DNA of 64,000 bases, from positions 3,472,001 through 3,536,000 of the forward strand of contig NW_015622547.1 of NCBI RefSeq assembly GCF_000835495.1, given 5' to 3'. This document shows, piece by piece, positions 12,333 through 23,902 of the stretch (position 1 is its first letter; every line of letters begins with the position of its first letter). Under the pieces are notes generated by a model. It saw only the letters and a program-made list of their open reading frames with translations. It was not told where the DNA came from and made no database searches. The position numbers and the translations under genes were made by a program. Source of the stretch: Cladophialophora immunda. Taxonomy: Eukaryota; Ascomycota; Eurotiomycetes; Chaetothyriales; Herpotrichiellaceae.

Positions 12333-14655
12333 CTACGGCGCCAGAATCCTCGCAGCAACCTCCACGGCTTTCGCCGACTTCTCCACCCAAAGTTGCGCAA
12401 GTGTCAGATTACCGGCATCAATTGCCTCCGTAACCCCGGGCCATTCGACAGGAGCATAGCCTGTGTCTAAACCGGGCGCGAAGACTACATGCTTGTAGAA
12501 CTCTCTAGTCGGCAAGCCACCTTGAGAAACAAACCCGCGACTGAAGTCTCTCAATTTGGTGTTGGCCAGTTTGATATCGGACTCCGTCGACGCTGCTTGG
12601 ATGAAAGAAGCCATCGCTTCAGCTGAACTGTTGAATGCTGAGATTGCGGTCTCGAGTGGGGAAAGGTCAACCATGGCAGTGGCGTTTTCCGACTCGATGA
12701 GTTCGGTGAGTTGATCCAGGTATCGAGTCATCTGCAGGCCGTAATTCTCAACGTCGAACGGGATGATATCGTCATTGGCGAGATGGTACACTAGCAAGGA
12801 CAAGTGTTGACCGACAGCCTTGTGTGCAAGGAAGTCTGGGTCACCATAGGTGGTCATCCAGTGGAAGCTGTCGTAATTAGAGTGGTAGTGATATACGGGA
12901 TCATTGCTTCCGCCGCCGCAGCCCGTATCCAAAGAAGCGATGCCATTGTGCACGAAAGCGGTATAGTCGCTGCCTGATCCAAGCACACCAACCGTGCCCT
13001 TGCTCAAACCGTACCACACGTCGTAGTAGGTTAGATTCTTGTAGCCATGGTATGGGTAGACGACTTTCTTCATGGTCTCTGTTGCAATCTTGTGCAGCTC
13101 GGGAGAGGCGGACAGCTCTGGATTCGGACCAGACGCGGCTCCGTCAAGGTTGAGATAAGCCACCGCCGAGCCCTTCAGCCAGGGAATATACTCTTCTACC
13201 CATTCTGTGGACCCGAGAAGTCCGTACTCTTCTGCATCCCAGGATGCAAACACAATGGTGCGCTTGGGTCTCCAGCCAGTCTTCAAAAGTGCCCCGAATG
13301 CTTTGGCCATCTCTATCAAGACAGCAGAGCCGGAGTTGGGATCAGAAGCGCCACCAACTATCCAAGCGTCACGGTGATTTCCGAGTATGATGACTTCGTC
13401 CTCATTGGTACCATTGATGATACCGATGCTGTCCCAGATCCAGGTGATCTCGTCTCGCATGACATTGGACATGGAGATAGTAGTTCCTGGGGCCGGTCCA
13501 CTCGAATAAGTCGCATTGAGCTTGCCGATCCAATTGGTGCGGTTTATCGTCTTGCCATCTGGGCCGTATCCATCAAGGGCTTGGATAAGAGGTTGTGCGT
13601 CTTTCCAAGAGATCGGCAGAGACGGTATTTGAGGTGTCACTGCGGATCTGTCTGACCTTGGAGAGTCAAGTTTGGATGGATAACCAGGAGTTTCAGGATC
13701 ACCAGGATACGTGGAGAGGAATTCCACACTCCCGCGTTGCACTGAGGTAGGGTTTCGTGCAGGTCCATCCGGATAGGCTGCGTAACCATTCGCTTCCGTG
13801 ATATTTCCATCGTCTGCAGTGTCTGTAAACTGTAGATGCGTTAGTGCCTCTTTCGGTGTGCTGAGTGACGTGACAAGTAAGTACAGAAAGGATAGATTAG
13901 CAATGATTCAGTAGAGTAGAAGCGTTGGGTCTGTTCCCAAAATTCAACCGCGAGGGTAACTTACGATGATACACCCAATCATACCATAATCCTGGGCATT
14001 CTTGACTTTGAGTCCGCGGAATGGACCGCCATAGCGTGCCAGTGCAATTTTGCCTTCCAATTGCACGCCCAACGCCTTCAGACGTTCGAAGTCAACTCTC
14101 TGGCCGCGTCCGACATAGACGTACTCTGCCTCTGCATCGCCGGTGAACGAGTAGCCATGGAAAGTAGGTACTCTGTTCGGATAAGAGGTCGTCTCGTCCT
14201 GGGCTAATACTTCCTCCTCAAGCAAGGGTGTGAAAGACGAACCGTTGGCGAATGATATGGTCAATGAGTGTGATACCGGGTAGTTCAGGTAGACATCTAC
14301 CTTACTCAGTTCTACAGTTCATAGAGGAGTCCTAGGACGTACAGTATGATACCAAATCCGCCGTGAACCCGTACTCATTCCAACGATCAGCTGTCCACTG
14401 AGCCATTGATTGATTGGTACCTGCCACGTGGAGACCGTGGGTGTAATAGTAGCTCCAACTCTCAATGGTATTGTTATCGATAGAATTCAGCAAGATAGCC
14501 TCGTTCTGATCAAGTACAGGGGGAAATGACGCCTCTTGCCTCTTTGAAAGAGCAACATGAGGATCAAAGACCTGAGAATAAAGGTGTTCTCGGCCGCAAG
14601 CAACCACAGAAATCGAGCGAAGGGCGAGCAGGGGAAGGAGTCTGATTAGCAGCAT
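12333..14655 (-). CDS. M28 family peptidase, glutamate carboxypeptidase II-like, secreted
   Basis: Three exons (14655-14353, 14300-13965, 13829-12333) give about 711 aa, the usual size for the PSMA/NAALADase group. A signal peptide is visible (LLIRLLPLLALRSISVVACG). A PA-domain region follows (YGGPFRGLKVKNAQDYGMIG, then CIIFTDTADDGN). The zinc-dependent peptidase domain has NHRDAWIVGGASDPNSG with ligands His ~365 and Asp ~376, SWDAEEYGLLGSTEW with the catalytic and ligand Glu pair ~413-414, LDGAASGPNP, and YHYHSNYDSFHW with the last His ligand. A helical dimerisation domain ends the protein. It likely cleaves C-terminal acidic residues or dipeptides outside the cell or in the vacuole. The first intron uses a weaker donor (GTATCA), chosen because it alone restores VDVYLNYPV in frame. 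The family is firm. Confidence 0.92.
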
Positions 14656-15510
14656 CGTGAGGGACCAAAGTCGGGACTGAGGGGTAGAGAACCATCTACC
14701 GTGTTATCTGGGAAAGCCGTTATAATATCGCTTCACGAGCGAGGGGAAGCATCGTCGACCTCCGCAACAATCGCGACGTAAAGCCATCCTTCAGATTTCG
14801 CTCCTTCCTGTTGAAGCATGGTAAAAGCAGAATTGCCAAGCTGCTAAAGGCAAGCGGCATGAACTGTGAGAGGTGGCGAACACATTGTGAAGTTGTACAA
14901 TGCAACACAGACAGGGGAGCAGACGAAGCTACACGATGACGATCACCTTGGCTTCGATATTGTACGGGATCCCGTACTTCGTCTTGGGCGTCATTGGAGG
15001 GGAAACACGGGGAAACTATAGTTGCCAAGCTCGCGGAGAAGCTCGTATTCGCGCATCTGCGTAGCGGACGGTGTTTCCGCTGGGGTCGACCCTTAAGACC
15101 TCGTGCCGAGATCTGTTTTTTCGAATGTCGAATGAGCAGTGCCAAGGTACTCTAGGCCCAACATCCCGCGCTCTGCTGGTCTTGGGACCACGATCCCACG
15201 GCATATGAGCATGGAATTTCGCCCACCAGAACAGAACAGTGACCGTTGACGCCACTCTTCGTGGTTGGGACCCCACCACCTTCCGTCATATTCAGTCCTC
15301 GCTGCAGATCGAAGCCCCTGTTGGCTTCAAAACGACGTATCTCTGTGGCTGCCCTGGAAGGCTCAATAAACACCAGTGGACAGGGATTTTACGGAGTACT
15401 TTCTTATGACCAGAGAAGGAGATTGCAAGAACTGGCTATCTTTACAGGAATCTAGATGCATGCAGCATTTCCTTCAATATTGTGCTTAGCCTTGTGATAT
15501 TTTCTTCGGC
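14656..15510. other. Intergenic, 855 bp
   Basis: This stretch holds the promoter of the peptidase gene and the 3' end of the transketolase gene. Minus-strand frames around 14720-15145 and 15016-15279 are unsupported by motifs or splice signals. Confidence 0.45.
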
Positions 15511-17798
15511 TCAGATCTTGTGCCAGCCCGCCGTTCGAGCGTTCTGACCGTTCAATTTCTTGAGGTACCCTGAAGCACGAGCGACGATGCCGTCGCAATC
15601 CAGGCGGAACCGTTTGTAATTGGCATCTTGACTGCCGGAGTGGCCGAAGCCATACATTCCCACGCTAGCAGTGGCATACCTCGCCCAGGTCGTCGGCACG
15701 TACTCTTCCACACTGATGATCGGAGTTCCGTCTAATGGGAAGATCGACTTGCGGTAGTCTTCGTCCTGGCCCTCGAACAAATCAAGGCTCGGCGCACTGA
15801 CAACGTTAACTCTGAGACCGTCTTGCTCAAGCACCTTAGCCGCCGCAACAACGTGACCCAGGTTGCTTCCACAGCTTGCGAGAGTCAAACTGTGATTTTC
15901 TCGCTTCTGGATCATATATGCACCCAACTTGACTTTGTTGCGGTCAGTGTTGGGAACATGGCTGTAGTGCTCTCGCGCAACCGACAAGATGGAAGGCGTG
16001 TCGTGAGCCTTCAGGAGTGTCATCCACGCTCCGAGCAACTCCTCACCGTCACAAGGGCGAATATAAATGAGGTTAGGCATCGCTCGGAAAAGAGAATCCA
16101 GTTCGACCGGTTGATGAGTCGGCCCGTTTTGGCCCTCGGCGAAGGAGTCGTGAGTTGCGATATGGATCACCTGCAAATCGCTCAAGGCTCCCATTCGGAC
16201 TGCGGGTGCCGCGTAAAGATAGAACATGAAGAATGTTGCTGTGACAGGTATGAAAGTCCGAGGATGGTACGCTGCAAGACCATTGGCGATGGCCGCCATC
16301 GCATGCTCACGGATACCAACGCGCAAGTAGCGCCCCCGGTACCCTTGCAGGGGATGAAAGACATCGTCCTCCGCGTACTTGATCTTGTTGGCATTGACCA
16401 GGTCAGCACTCCCACCCAAGAGTCCCGGGCAAACATTCCATAACTTTTCCAGAATCTTTCCATTCGAGTCTCTTGTTCCCAGTCCGGCGAATTGTTTGCT
16501 ATCTAGCGAGAGGAGTGTGTTTTCGTACTCTCCCATGTTGCCAGCCACACGAGACTCGAACTTGCGGAAATAGTCGGGATGAAGAGTCGAGTATTTGGAA
16601 AGCTTTTCGTTCCAGGCCTTCTGTTGAGCGACTCCGCGCGCACGACACTCGCGGAAGTACTTCAACGCCCTGTCAGGAACAACGTGAGTCTTGTTTTCGT
16701 CCATTCCAGCTGCCCGTTTTGATTTCTTGATACTCTCTGCGTCGAAACCTCCATGGTGTGCGCCGGCGGTTCCTGCTACAGAGGTTCCATGGCCGATGAC
16801 GGTCCTGATGTTTATGAAAACAGGTTGGGAGTGGAAGTGCTTCGCATGTTCGAGGGCTGCCACGATCGCATCGACGTTGTCAGACCCGTCGTAGACGTCG
16901 AGAACGACCCATCCGGAGGCGCGCATTTTCGCGTTCACTTCTTCAGAATTGATCCATTCCAGAGGCCCATCACAGGTGACCTGGTTGTTGTCATAGATGA
17001 GGACAAGATTGTCCAGTTGAAGGTGCCCAGCAAGTGAGATGGCTAAGATGCTTTCACGTCAGAGTTGTCACGAGAGACCAAAAATCTGGGGATTTCATAA
17101 GACCAACCTTCAAGGGCAACGCCTTCCATTAGACAGCCATCTCCAGTCGTGCAATATATTCGGGACTGGACGATCTCATGCCCTGGCTTGTTGAACTGCG
17201 CACGTAGACTCTTGGAAGCTATCGCAAGACCCACGGCGTTGGCTATCCCTTGGCCTAATGGCCCGGTGGTCAATTCGACTCCCGGGGCATATCTCTCTGG
17301 GTGACCATGCGCCAAAGTGTCGAAGCCGGGCATTTTTGCGTCTCCATAACCCTTGAGTTGCTCCATTGTCCAAGCGTCATAGCCCACAAGGTGGTTCATC
17401 ACATAAAGAAAAATACTTGCGTGGCCTGTTACCCAGTATGCTGTCAATGAACGTCTCCAATTTACAGATGCTGTCATGGACGTACCGTTTGAAAACACAA
17501 ATCTGTCCCTGTCGAACCAGTCGGGGTCGGCAGGATTGTATCGCATGACGTGCTTCCAAAGCGCAATCCCGATAGCTGCCATTCCGATAGCAGAGCCTCC
17601 GTGTCCTCCGCCATTTTGCATGCATACATCGAACACTAGATTCCGAAAGGCCAATGTAGCAAAGGCGTCATCAGACAGTTTGTCGCTTGGGAGTCTTGGT
17701 TCCAAGTCGGACTCGCCATTGAGGATATGCGGCGCCGTTTTTAGTTGACCGGCATCCTTGAACTCCGTATGTCCGACTTCTTGCAATAGCGGTGCCAT
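15511..17798 (-). CDS. Transketolase family, dihydroxyacetone synthase-like
   Basis: Three exons (17798-17486, 17425-17108, 17042-15511) give about 720 aa. The thiamine diphosphate motif runs from GDGCLMEGVALE through AISLAGHLQLDNLV to YDNNQ; its splicing restores the frame exactly. Other marks are NGHASIFLYVMNHLVGY, TTGPLGQGIANAVGLAIASK, GTAGAHHGGFD, LRVGIREHAMAAIANG and ATHDSFAEGQNGPTHQPVE. Transketolases move a two-carbon ketol unit between sugar phosphates in the cytosol; dihydroxyacetone synthases use formaldehyde as acceptor. The DNNQVTCDGPLEW stretch and the AHHGGFD segment look more like the fungal DAS-type than the housekeeping enzyme, but this is from memory of the families. The C-terminus WHKI is not a canonical PTS1, so peroxisomal location is not supported. 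The element AGCGGGCCGCCTTT lies 296 bp upstream of the start. Confidence 0.9.
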
Positions 17799-18695
17799 GT
17801 TTTGAGTTGCTCGAAGTATTTCTGCTTCTCAGCTTGATTATTTGGAGGCCGTCATACAGGAAGGAGAATAGAGAGGAAGGTCTGCCACTGCTGCAAGATG
17901 GGAAGACGTCTCTTACAACAGGGTCGTGGACTAGCAAGGCCAATCTGAACTGAGCTCAACTCTTTACATCCAAATATATAGAAGGATATGTGCTGGCTCC
18001 CCTGGCCCAATCCTGGCTGGTGGCTATGCGGTATCGTGGTACACGCTCAGTAATTGGAAGCAAGGCTGCGGCGGAGATGATGACAGGGCCGCAAGCGGGC
18101 CGCCTTTCACATAATGGTAAATAACACAGCTGGCAAAAATGCTGCCTCGATCGAATGCCCCACTCTCAACTTTGTTCCCACCAAGACGCTGCAGTCTCTA
18201 GTACGGCGGAAGAAGCTGCGGAGAGCCTGAGGCTGGGCTCTCCGTGGAAGCCGACATAACAAGTACCCGATCGCATTCTGCGCGGCGAGCCCGACCACGT
18301 TCCGCCTTTGATGTTGCCCCTGCCCTCGAGAACGGTCCAGACTGGCCCGCTGACTGGCATCTGGGATGAAAACGTATACTGAGGTCACAGTTGATGAGTT
18401 GACTAGTTTGGTAAAAACAACGTGATGTCTTGAAGGAGAGATTTCGAGCGCTCAGAGGCAAGAGCCGAAGGATGATTCTGCCATTTGAACTGTAGCTCCT
18501 TAGCAGCTATCATAGACCTGGAAATAAAATGACTGGAGAAAATATTGCTATTGGTTATATCCTCGCTAGGCGAAGTTTTCTAGCTACGGCCAGCACTGCT
18601 CATAGTCTCCAGAGCTGGTATAGGTAAGCAGATTTGCTTCGGGCATTCCTTCTCTCAAGCAAGAGCCCTTACGGTTCTCACACCTTCATGCACGA
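17799..18695. other. Promoter region of the transketolase gene, 897 bp
   Basis: This stretch lies between the transketolase start (minus strand) and the 3' end of the alcohol dehydrogenase gene. It contains the shared 14-bp element (separate entry). No coding signal is visible. Confidence 0.5.
18094..18107 (+). promoter_or_regulatory. Shared 14-bp GC-core element, copy 1
   Basis: AGCGGGCCGCCTTT occurs 296 bp upstream of the transketolase start. Exact copies lie at 27559-27572 (opposite strand) and 42533-42546, each in a promoter region. The GCGGGCCGC core holds CGG and CCG triplets such as Zn2Cys6 factors bind. The function is inferred. Confidence 0.55.
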
Positions 18696-19953
18696 CTAAC
18701 TACCCGCAGCCTGCTTCTTGGGAGTCACCAGAATCTTGATGTGGTCGTCTTTATTGTTCACCAGCTCATCGAAACCTTTTGCTACCACATCTTCCAAGCT
18801 GATCCTGCTTGTGATCATCATTTCAGCGCCCTTAAATTTACCTATCTGCAATCAGTGACATAGTCTTTCGTGATAGCAAGTGCCGGGCACTCACCTGCCA
18901 AGTAATCCTCCACAGTTTCCTTGAAGTCCGAGTCGTCATAGGACATTGCAGCTTTGTAGTTGAGCTCTTTGATCATAAAATGTTCATACGGCAGGATGGG
19001 CTGCTGAAGTCAGTTCACGATATTTGTCCAACGATACGAGACTCACTTTAGTCTCCCATGCTGCAACGTTGACCATAGTGCCACCTCGCTTTAACGCATC
19101 CATACCCTGCTGGAGCCCTGGGTTGACTCCGGCACAGTCAAACACAACATCAACGCCTTTTCCAGCGGTCAAAGAGCGGCATTGCTCGCCGACATCGACT
19201 TTCGTTGGGTCGAATACTGCATCTGCAATAGTGCTCACGTGTGCATGTCGCCTCTGGGTCGGCTCAGACACGAATATTTGCCTTGACCCTTTGGCTCGGA
19301 GATTGTGAAGGACGGCCATGCCAACAGGCCCGCCACCAATGACTAGTGCAGATAATGAGCTGAAGTCTTCGAAGCCTGAGCACTTGATTGCATGGCGGCC
19401 AACGACAAGCGGCTCTATCACTGCGGCATCGGCCAAAGGGACCGAATCTGGAAGAGCGTAGCACATCTCTGGTCTAACAGCAATCGACTCCGCGAGACCT
19501 CCGCCAAAGTCGGCTCCCAGACCCAGAAAACCCCATTGTGTGCAGATGTTTGTGTTGGAACTTTGACATGTATAACAAGATCTGCAGTATAAACGCGGGT
19601 CAACCATCACTTGTTGCCCGATTTTGAGGCTGCTCCCCTGAGGAGCCTTCGCAACTTTGCCGCAAAATTCATGACCCATGATCACGGGCAAGTACGCGCC
19701 CTTGATTCCAGATGGCTTTTCTTTGGTTGGAATGATGACGGGGCCTGTAGGTGTTAGGATTGCGTTCAACGATCCGAGGCACGCTGCACTCACCAATGAG
19801 ATATTCATGGAGATCAGTACCGCATATTCCACACCACTCAATATCTACAAGGACCTCGTCACCCGCCGGTTCAGGAACATCAACATTCTCGACCTGTATG
19901 TTGCGAGGGCCGTAATACCGCGCCGCTCTCATGCTCTGCTTTTCTCCAGCCAT
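18696..19953 (-). CDS. Zinc-dependent alcohol dehydrogenase, (R,R)-butanediol dehydrogenase-like
   Basis: Four exons (19953-19794, 19744-19047, 19003-18895, 18841-18696) encode about 370 aa of the medium-chain dehydrogenase family. Catalytic zinc ligands lie in CGICGTDLHE and GHEFCG. The structural zinc site is CRSCYTCQSSNTNIC, with four cysteines in the correct spacing. The cofactor fold has VIGGGPVGMAVLHNL. The C-terminal part, YEHFMIKELNYKAAMSYDD to KFKGAEMMITSRI, matches the butanediol/polyol dehydrogenase branch. It should oxidise a vicinal diol or polyol with NAD(P)+ in the cytosol; the exact substrate is open. It lies between the transketolase gene and TF1, all on the minus strand, so co-regulation is plausible. 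A partial copy of the shared promoter element (AAGGCGGCC at 20240-20248) lies 287 bp upstream. Confidence 0.9.
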
Positions 19954-20886
19954 ATCGTAGTTGTATCAAGGATACCTCGATCGATTCTGTCCAACTGAGT
20001 GTTTCCGCGTTGGGCCTTATAAAAGCAGGGAGGTGACACAGCAAGATGATAGAAATTGTTAGAACCGTGCTGGTGCTCTCATCCAACATGTAATAAGCTC
20101 GAATACTGATCTAGCGAAAGCGGATGTACAAAGAAAGGTAGAATAATTAATTGCGTGTAAGCCATAGTGGGCTTTGACGCCCGTGCCACAGTCTGTCGGT
20201 TGACGAACGCCCAGGCCGTGGTTCCAACGTGCGCGGAGGAAGGCGGCCTCATGACAAAGAGAGGATACTTCGTTGCCCCATCGTCTTCCCGTCCTAGCCC
20301 CTTATTTTAGTGTAATGCTACCCCAAGTTTTACAAGCGACATCTCAGGTACCAGACTCCAGGGTACGCTCCTTCCAGAAAAGGGACCAATGTGGCGGCAA
20401 TTTGCGGACCGCCTCGTCCACCTTCCCCGTCGGACCAGCCATGCCTTCTGACGGTGTTATTTCTATATCCCCAGATTAGGTACAATGGAGATTCGGTGCA
20501 AGAAGAAAAGATGTTCTAGACTCCGTGGCCTAGGGTCCTGAGAGCAAGTGGCGAAGAGAGAAGTGGGTATCCCACCACCCGTAAAGCAGATGGGAGCGCG
20601 AAGACCTGAAATTGGGCTAAGTCGGGCGGACCGATTGAGGACAGAAATCTGTCAAGAATGTGTTTGGCAATAGAGGTGCTGCAGTACAATGACACTAAAC
20701 CCAGATAGCGAAGTAAATGATTGCAAAGCTCCTTGGTGGACCTGGAATCTCTCCTTGAGCAGTAAAGATATCGCTGTCAATGGCCGAAGTAGTAATATTA
20801 GAGTTACTTCGAGAGCTGATTATCTCACAGCCATTATCAAGGTGCTAAATCACTGACATGTTCCGTCCTGCACAAGACGTCGTTGT
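19954..20886. other. Intergenic, 933 bp
   Basis: This is the promoter of the alcohol dehydrogenase gene and the 3' side of TF1. It contains GCGCGGAGGAAGGCGGCCTC at 20231-20250, which shares the AAGGCGGCC half of the 14-bp element. Otherwise it is featureless. Confidence 0.45.
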
Positions 20887-23040
20887 CTAAAGTCGATCAA
20901 AAGCAGAAATGGTCAGTTTTCTCCGGAGAGATACCACGATATCCAAAGCGCACTCTATGCTCGAGCCACAACATGCCCACGGTCTCAGTCTGTCTATAGC
21001 AGCGTCCAGCAAATGATCGATATCCAAGACAAAATCTTTGAGAGCAGGACATCGAAATGCCAGTACCGAGATCAGGGCGGATGAAAGACAGCTTGTGAAA
21101 TGGGTCAGAACTCCTGAAGACAGCAGGGCTTGTGCAAAAGGGAGCAACTCACAAGTGCGACGAATAGTACGTATACGCTGTTCTTTTCGAGAGCAGACAG
21201 CCTGCGTACTCCAAGAAACTTCGGCAGCTCTGAACACACAACAGACATTTGTCCTTGAGCTCTTCGGAGACGTGTTCTGACGGAGACAGAGTGGCCGCAT
21301 ACAGCACAAATGGCCTGAATATCAGATGTTTTGCGGACCAATATCTCAGCTGCAGTACACATGCTTGATCCACTGCTTTGGAACCTCTCGAGAGATCGGG
21401 TGAGATTTGAGATGGTAAAGACTTGTACCAAATTTCGAGCTGTCGGTCTAGTTCCGTACATATCCGCTTGAATGAGGCATCAGGCTTGACAGGCTGAGAA
21501 GACACAGCTTTGTTCGTGGAGGAAGATATACTGTCTCCCCTGGAGTAGACGAAATGGAAAATGCGATTCAAAAGGGACCGAACTGACAGCTCCGCTAGGA
21601 AGAAGAGATTTGCCGAAGTGGTCGAGTCTCCACAGGAAGGTAGCAACATGTTGTCCACCACGATATCAATGCCACTTCTCGGCAGGTGAAATTCCGCGAG
21701 GATATCGCTGGTGAAGAATATTCAGCAGGAGGTCCTAGACGGGAAGCAGTACGTACCATTCTATCAAGAAGCATGCCCAACTGATACGAGTTACTTCTTC
21801 CGCATGGGGGCTTTCTGGAGCAATCGTTTCTGAGCTTGACACTGGTTAGCTTTCTTCCCCTTCACTAGGTGGCTGGGTAAGCACTTGAGCCGTATCTGCT
21901 GTACGGTGGTCGACGCCATATGAATCAGCTTCCACGCCTCCAGCGGTCGAACGGAGGTAGCTAAGTAGATTGCGCACAAGACAAGGCCCTGGCAGAGAGA
22001 CAGGTTGTCGGCATGTGATGATACCCAGGCTGACATGAATATAGAGACAGCAATCTGAAAACACTGAGAGCCCAACTCATGGCCGTGGACGGCAGTGCTG
22101 GGCGCCGGCGCTCTAGATCTCAAGTCGCCGAGTGCCATGGAAACAAGGAGTATTGCTGATTCAATGTCAAATTGAAGTCCGGTGATTATTCTCTTGTCAC
22201 AAAACTGTTGGAATGCTTCCACCTCGAAGATGGGATAGATGGAATGCACGGTGTCAAGGAATTGGTTGATTAGGCGTCTCACAGATGCAGTGTCAATGTC
22301 GGGCATCTTGGAGATATCCACCCTGGATTCGCCAAAAAAGCCACCGCCGGACCTGCGAGACTCGACGCGGTAGAAGAATTCAGCAGGATATTCTCCCAAT
22401 AACTTTTGAAGCTCCGCGACTTTGAGTAAACTGCTGGTGCTTGTCTGATGTCCGAGAGGAATTGTCCATGGTGGAGGTTCTGCATCAGCCTCGAAGGTTC
22501 GGAATTGTTGACCTGTCCCTTCTTCTCCGAACGAGAACTGCGAAGGCGAAGCAGGAGACTCTGGGCCGCAGCTGTTGATCGACCTGAGCAGACCTGGTAC
22601 CTGGGAGGGATTGGATGATAGAGCTGGAAGTTTGAACGACGCTTGGTTCGATCTCTGCTGCAGTTGTGCAAGCATATCCCTCTGCTCTCTTACCAAGTCC
22701 TGGATGGAGGCCAGGCGCTCATCTTGCGTTACATGGTGCTTTCGAAGATTGGGTCTGCAATATACCGTCAGTTTGGACACGAGATGTGGGAACTTCAGAA
22801 CAGACCTGTGCCATTCGGGCTCAGGATATGAGCATTCACGTCCCCTTCTGTCGCAGATCCCGCATGAAGGTCTTTTCCCATCACAGCGCCGCTTGCTATT
22901 CACTTTAACATTAGTGAAATTGGACGCAATCGAGATGCCGGTAGAGAGACAATAAGTTTGGTATCTCAAGAGCGATTCCCCAGCACTTACCGATAGCGAC
23001 AGAAGTCGCAAGCGACAGCAGCACGGCGGGAAGTACTCAT
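20887..23040 (-). CDS. Zn2Cys6 transcription factor TF1 (paralogue of the gene at 38.7 kb)
   Basis: Six exons (23040-22991, 22895-22806, 22754-21885, 21834-21757, 21707-21153, 21091-20887) give about 615 aa. The zinc cluster is ACDFCRYRKRRCDGKRPSC followed by GICDRRGREC, near the N-terminus and split by the first intron. A conserved linker (IPLGHQTSTSSLLKVAEL, then LGEYPAEFFYRVESRR) precedes the Fungal_trans domain, with VHSIYPIFEVEAFQQF and SWACFLIECDILAEFHLPRSG. The second intron is 51 nt with no stop, so it could be missed; the CTGAC branch site and the paralogue support it. It is likely nuclear, binding CGG-type sites. Position, between the alcohol dehydrogenase and a divergent sugar transporter, suggests control of the sugar/polyol genes. 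The palindrome CGGGCCCG (23117-23124) lies 77 bp upstream of its start. Confidence 0.88.
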
Positions 23041-23902
23041 TTTGTCGTGCTGAAGGCCAGGCGGTTTCGATGTATTGCTGTGCATGCGATTTACCAAGCC
23101 GAGTCTCCTCGCTTTCCGGGCCCGTTTCTCGTTGGTATGACAGGACTCGCAGTGTGAGAGCGGCACGTCTGGGCTGTGCTACTCTCTCAGGCAGTAACTT
23201 GAAAGCCTAGAATCTACCAAGTATTCATGCGGAGTCACATCAGTTACGTCGTCCCCCCAGGGTCTCATTTTAGTTAATGCCGGTGAAACTGTGAGGGGCC
23301 TGTGCCGCCCCAGCCCCGGCCGAAGACTCTTGCCCCGCGTGTCGGGCATACTCCTGTTTGACGAAGAGACGCCTTTCGGGTTTCTTCCCCTTTTTTGCTG
23401 TCCGTTCGTTAGACGAGCCCTTCAACGACGGCCTTCTCAAAATGGAGAAGACCTCTTTTGTGATTAAGGCACAGCGCCAGGTGATGGTCCGAGGTGGCGT
23501 CGGCCAACACTGTTCTGGCCCGTACGCTACAACAACAGTGAGAGAGTATCTAACCTCCATGGGGTTCCAGGCGGCTCGAATGCAATGTAAGAGAAGTCAA
23601 AATGCAGGCGGAGGTCGGCCCGCTTACCTCCGCTTCTTGTTGGGAGACGAAGTCAAAGCTCGACGCGGGACATTAGCCTCGAAAGGGTGTTCTCACGGGA
23701 TCCCCACGGGGTAGAGGCAGGCGAAGACTTCACATATACAACGACATTAGGAAATCTATATTAAGGTCCCTATGGAATACACCAAATTGTGATCCCACAA
23801 ATCAACCTCGCTCTTCACAGCACAACCCATTTCCGCCGCATATCACAGCTTCGTTCCGTTGCTTACACACCAGGCTCTGCCCAGAGCAGACCACCTTTCA
23901 CC
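23041..23902. other. Divergent promoter region between TF1 and an MFS gene, 862 bp
   Basis: Both flanking genes are transcribed outward. The region contains the palindrome CGGGCCCG (23117-23124) and a perfect 8-bp inverted repeat at 23608-23633 (separate entry). Open frames here, such as 23358-23714, have no family features. Confidence 0.5.
23608..23633. promoter_or_regulatory. Perfect inverted repeat with CGG/CCG arms
   Basis: GCGGAGGT (23608-23615) and ACCTCCGC (23626-23633) are exact reverse complements separated by 10 bp. The spacer region carries CGGCCCGCT, identical to part of the shared 14-bp element. It lies 270 bp before the MFS start and 568 bp before TF1. It fits an operator for a dimeric Zn2Cys6 protein; binding is inferred. 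Confidence 0.55.

Noticed and set aside
13047..13655. Plus-strand frame of 202 codons inside the peptidase gene.
   Set aside because: It is antisense to the zinc-ligand region of the M28 domain; no independent support.
17041..17110. Apparent missing residues in the thiamine diphosphate motif of the transketolase.
   Set aside because: Using the GTTGGT donor at 17107, the joined sequence GVALE-AISLAGHL aligns without a gap, so no deletion exists.
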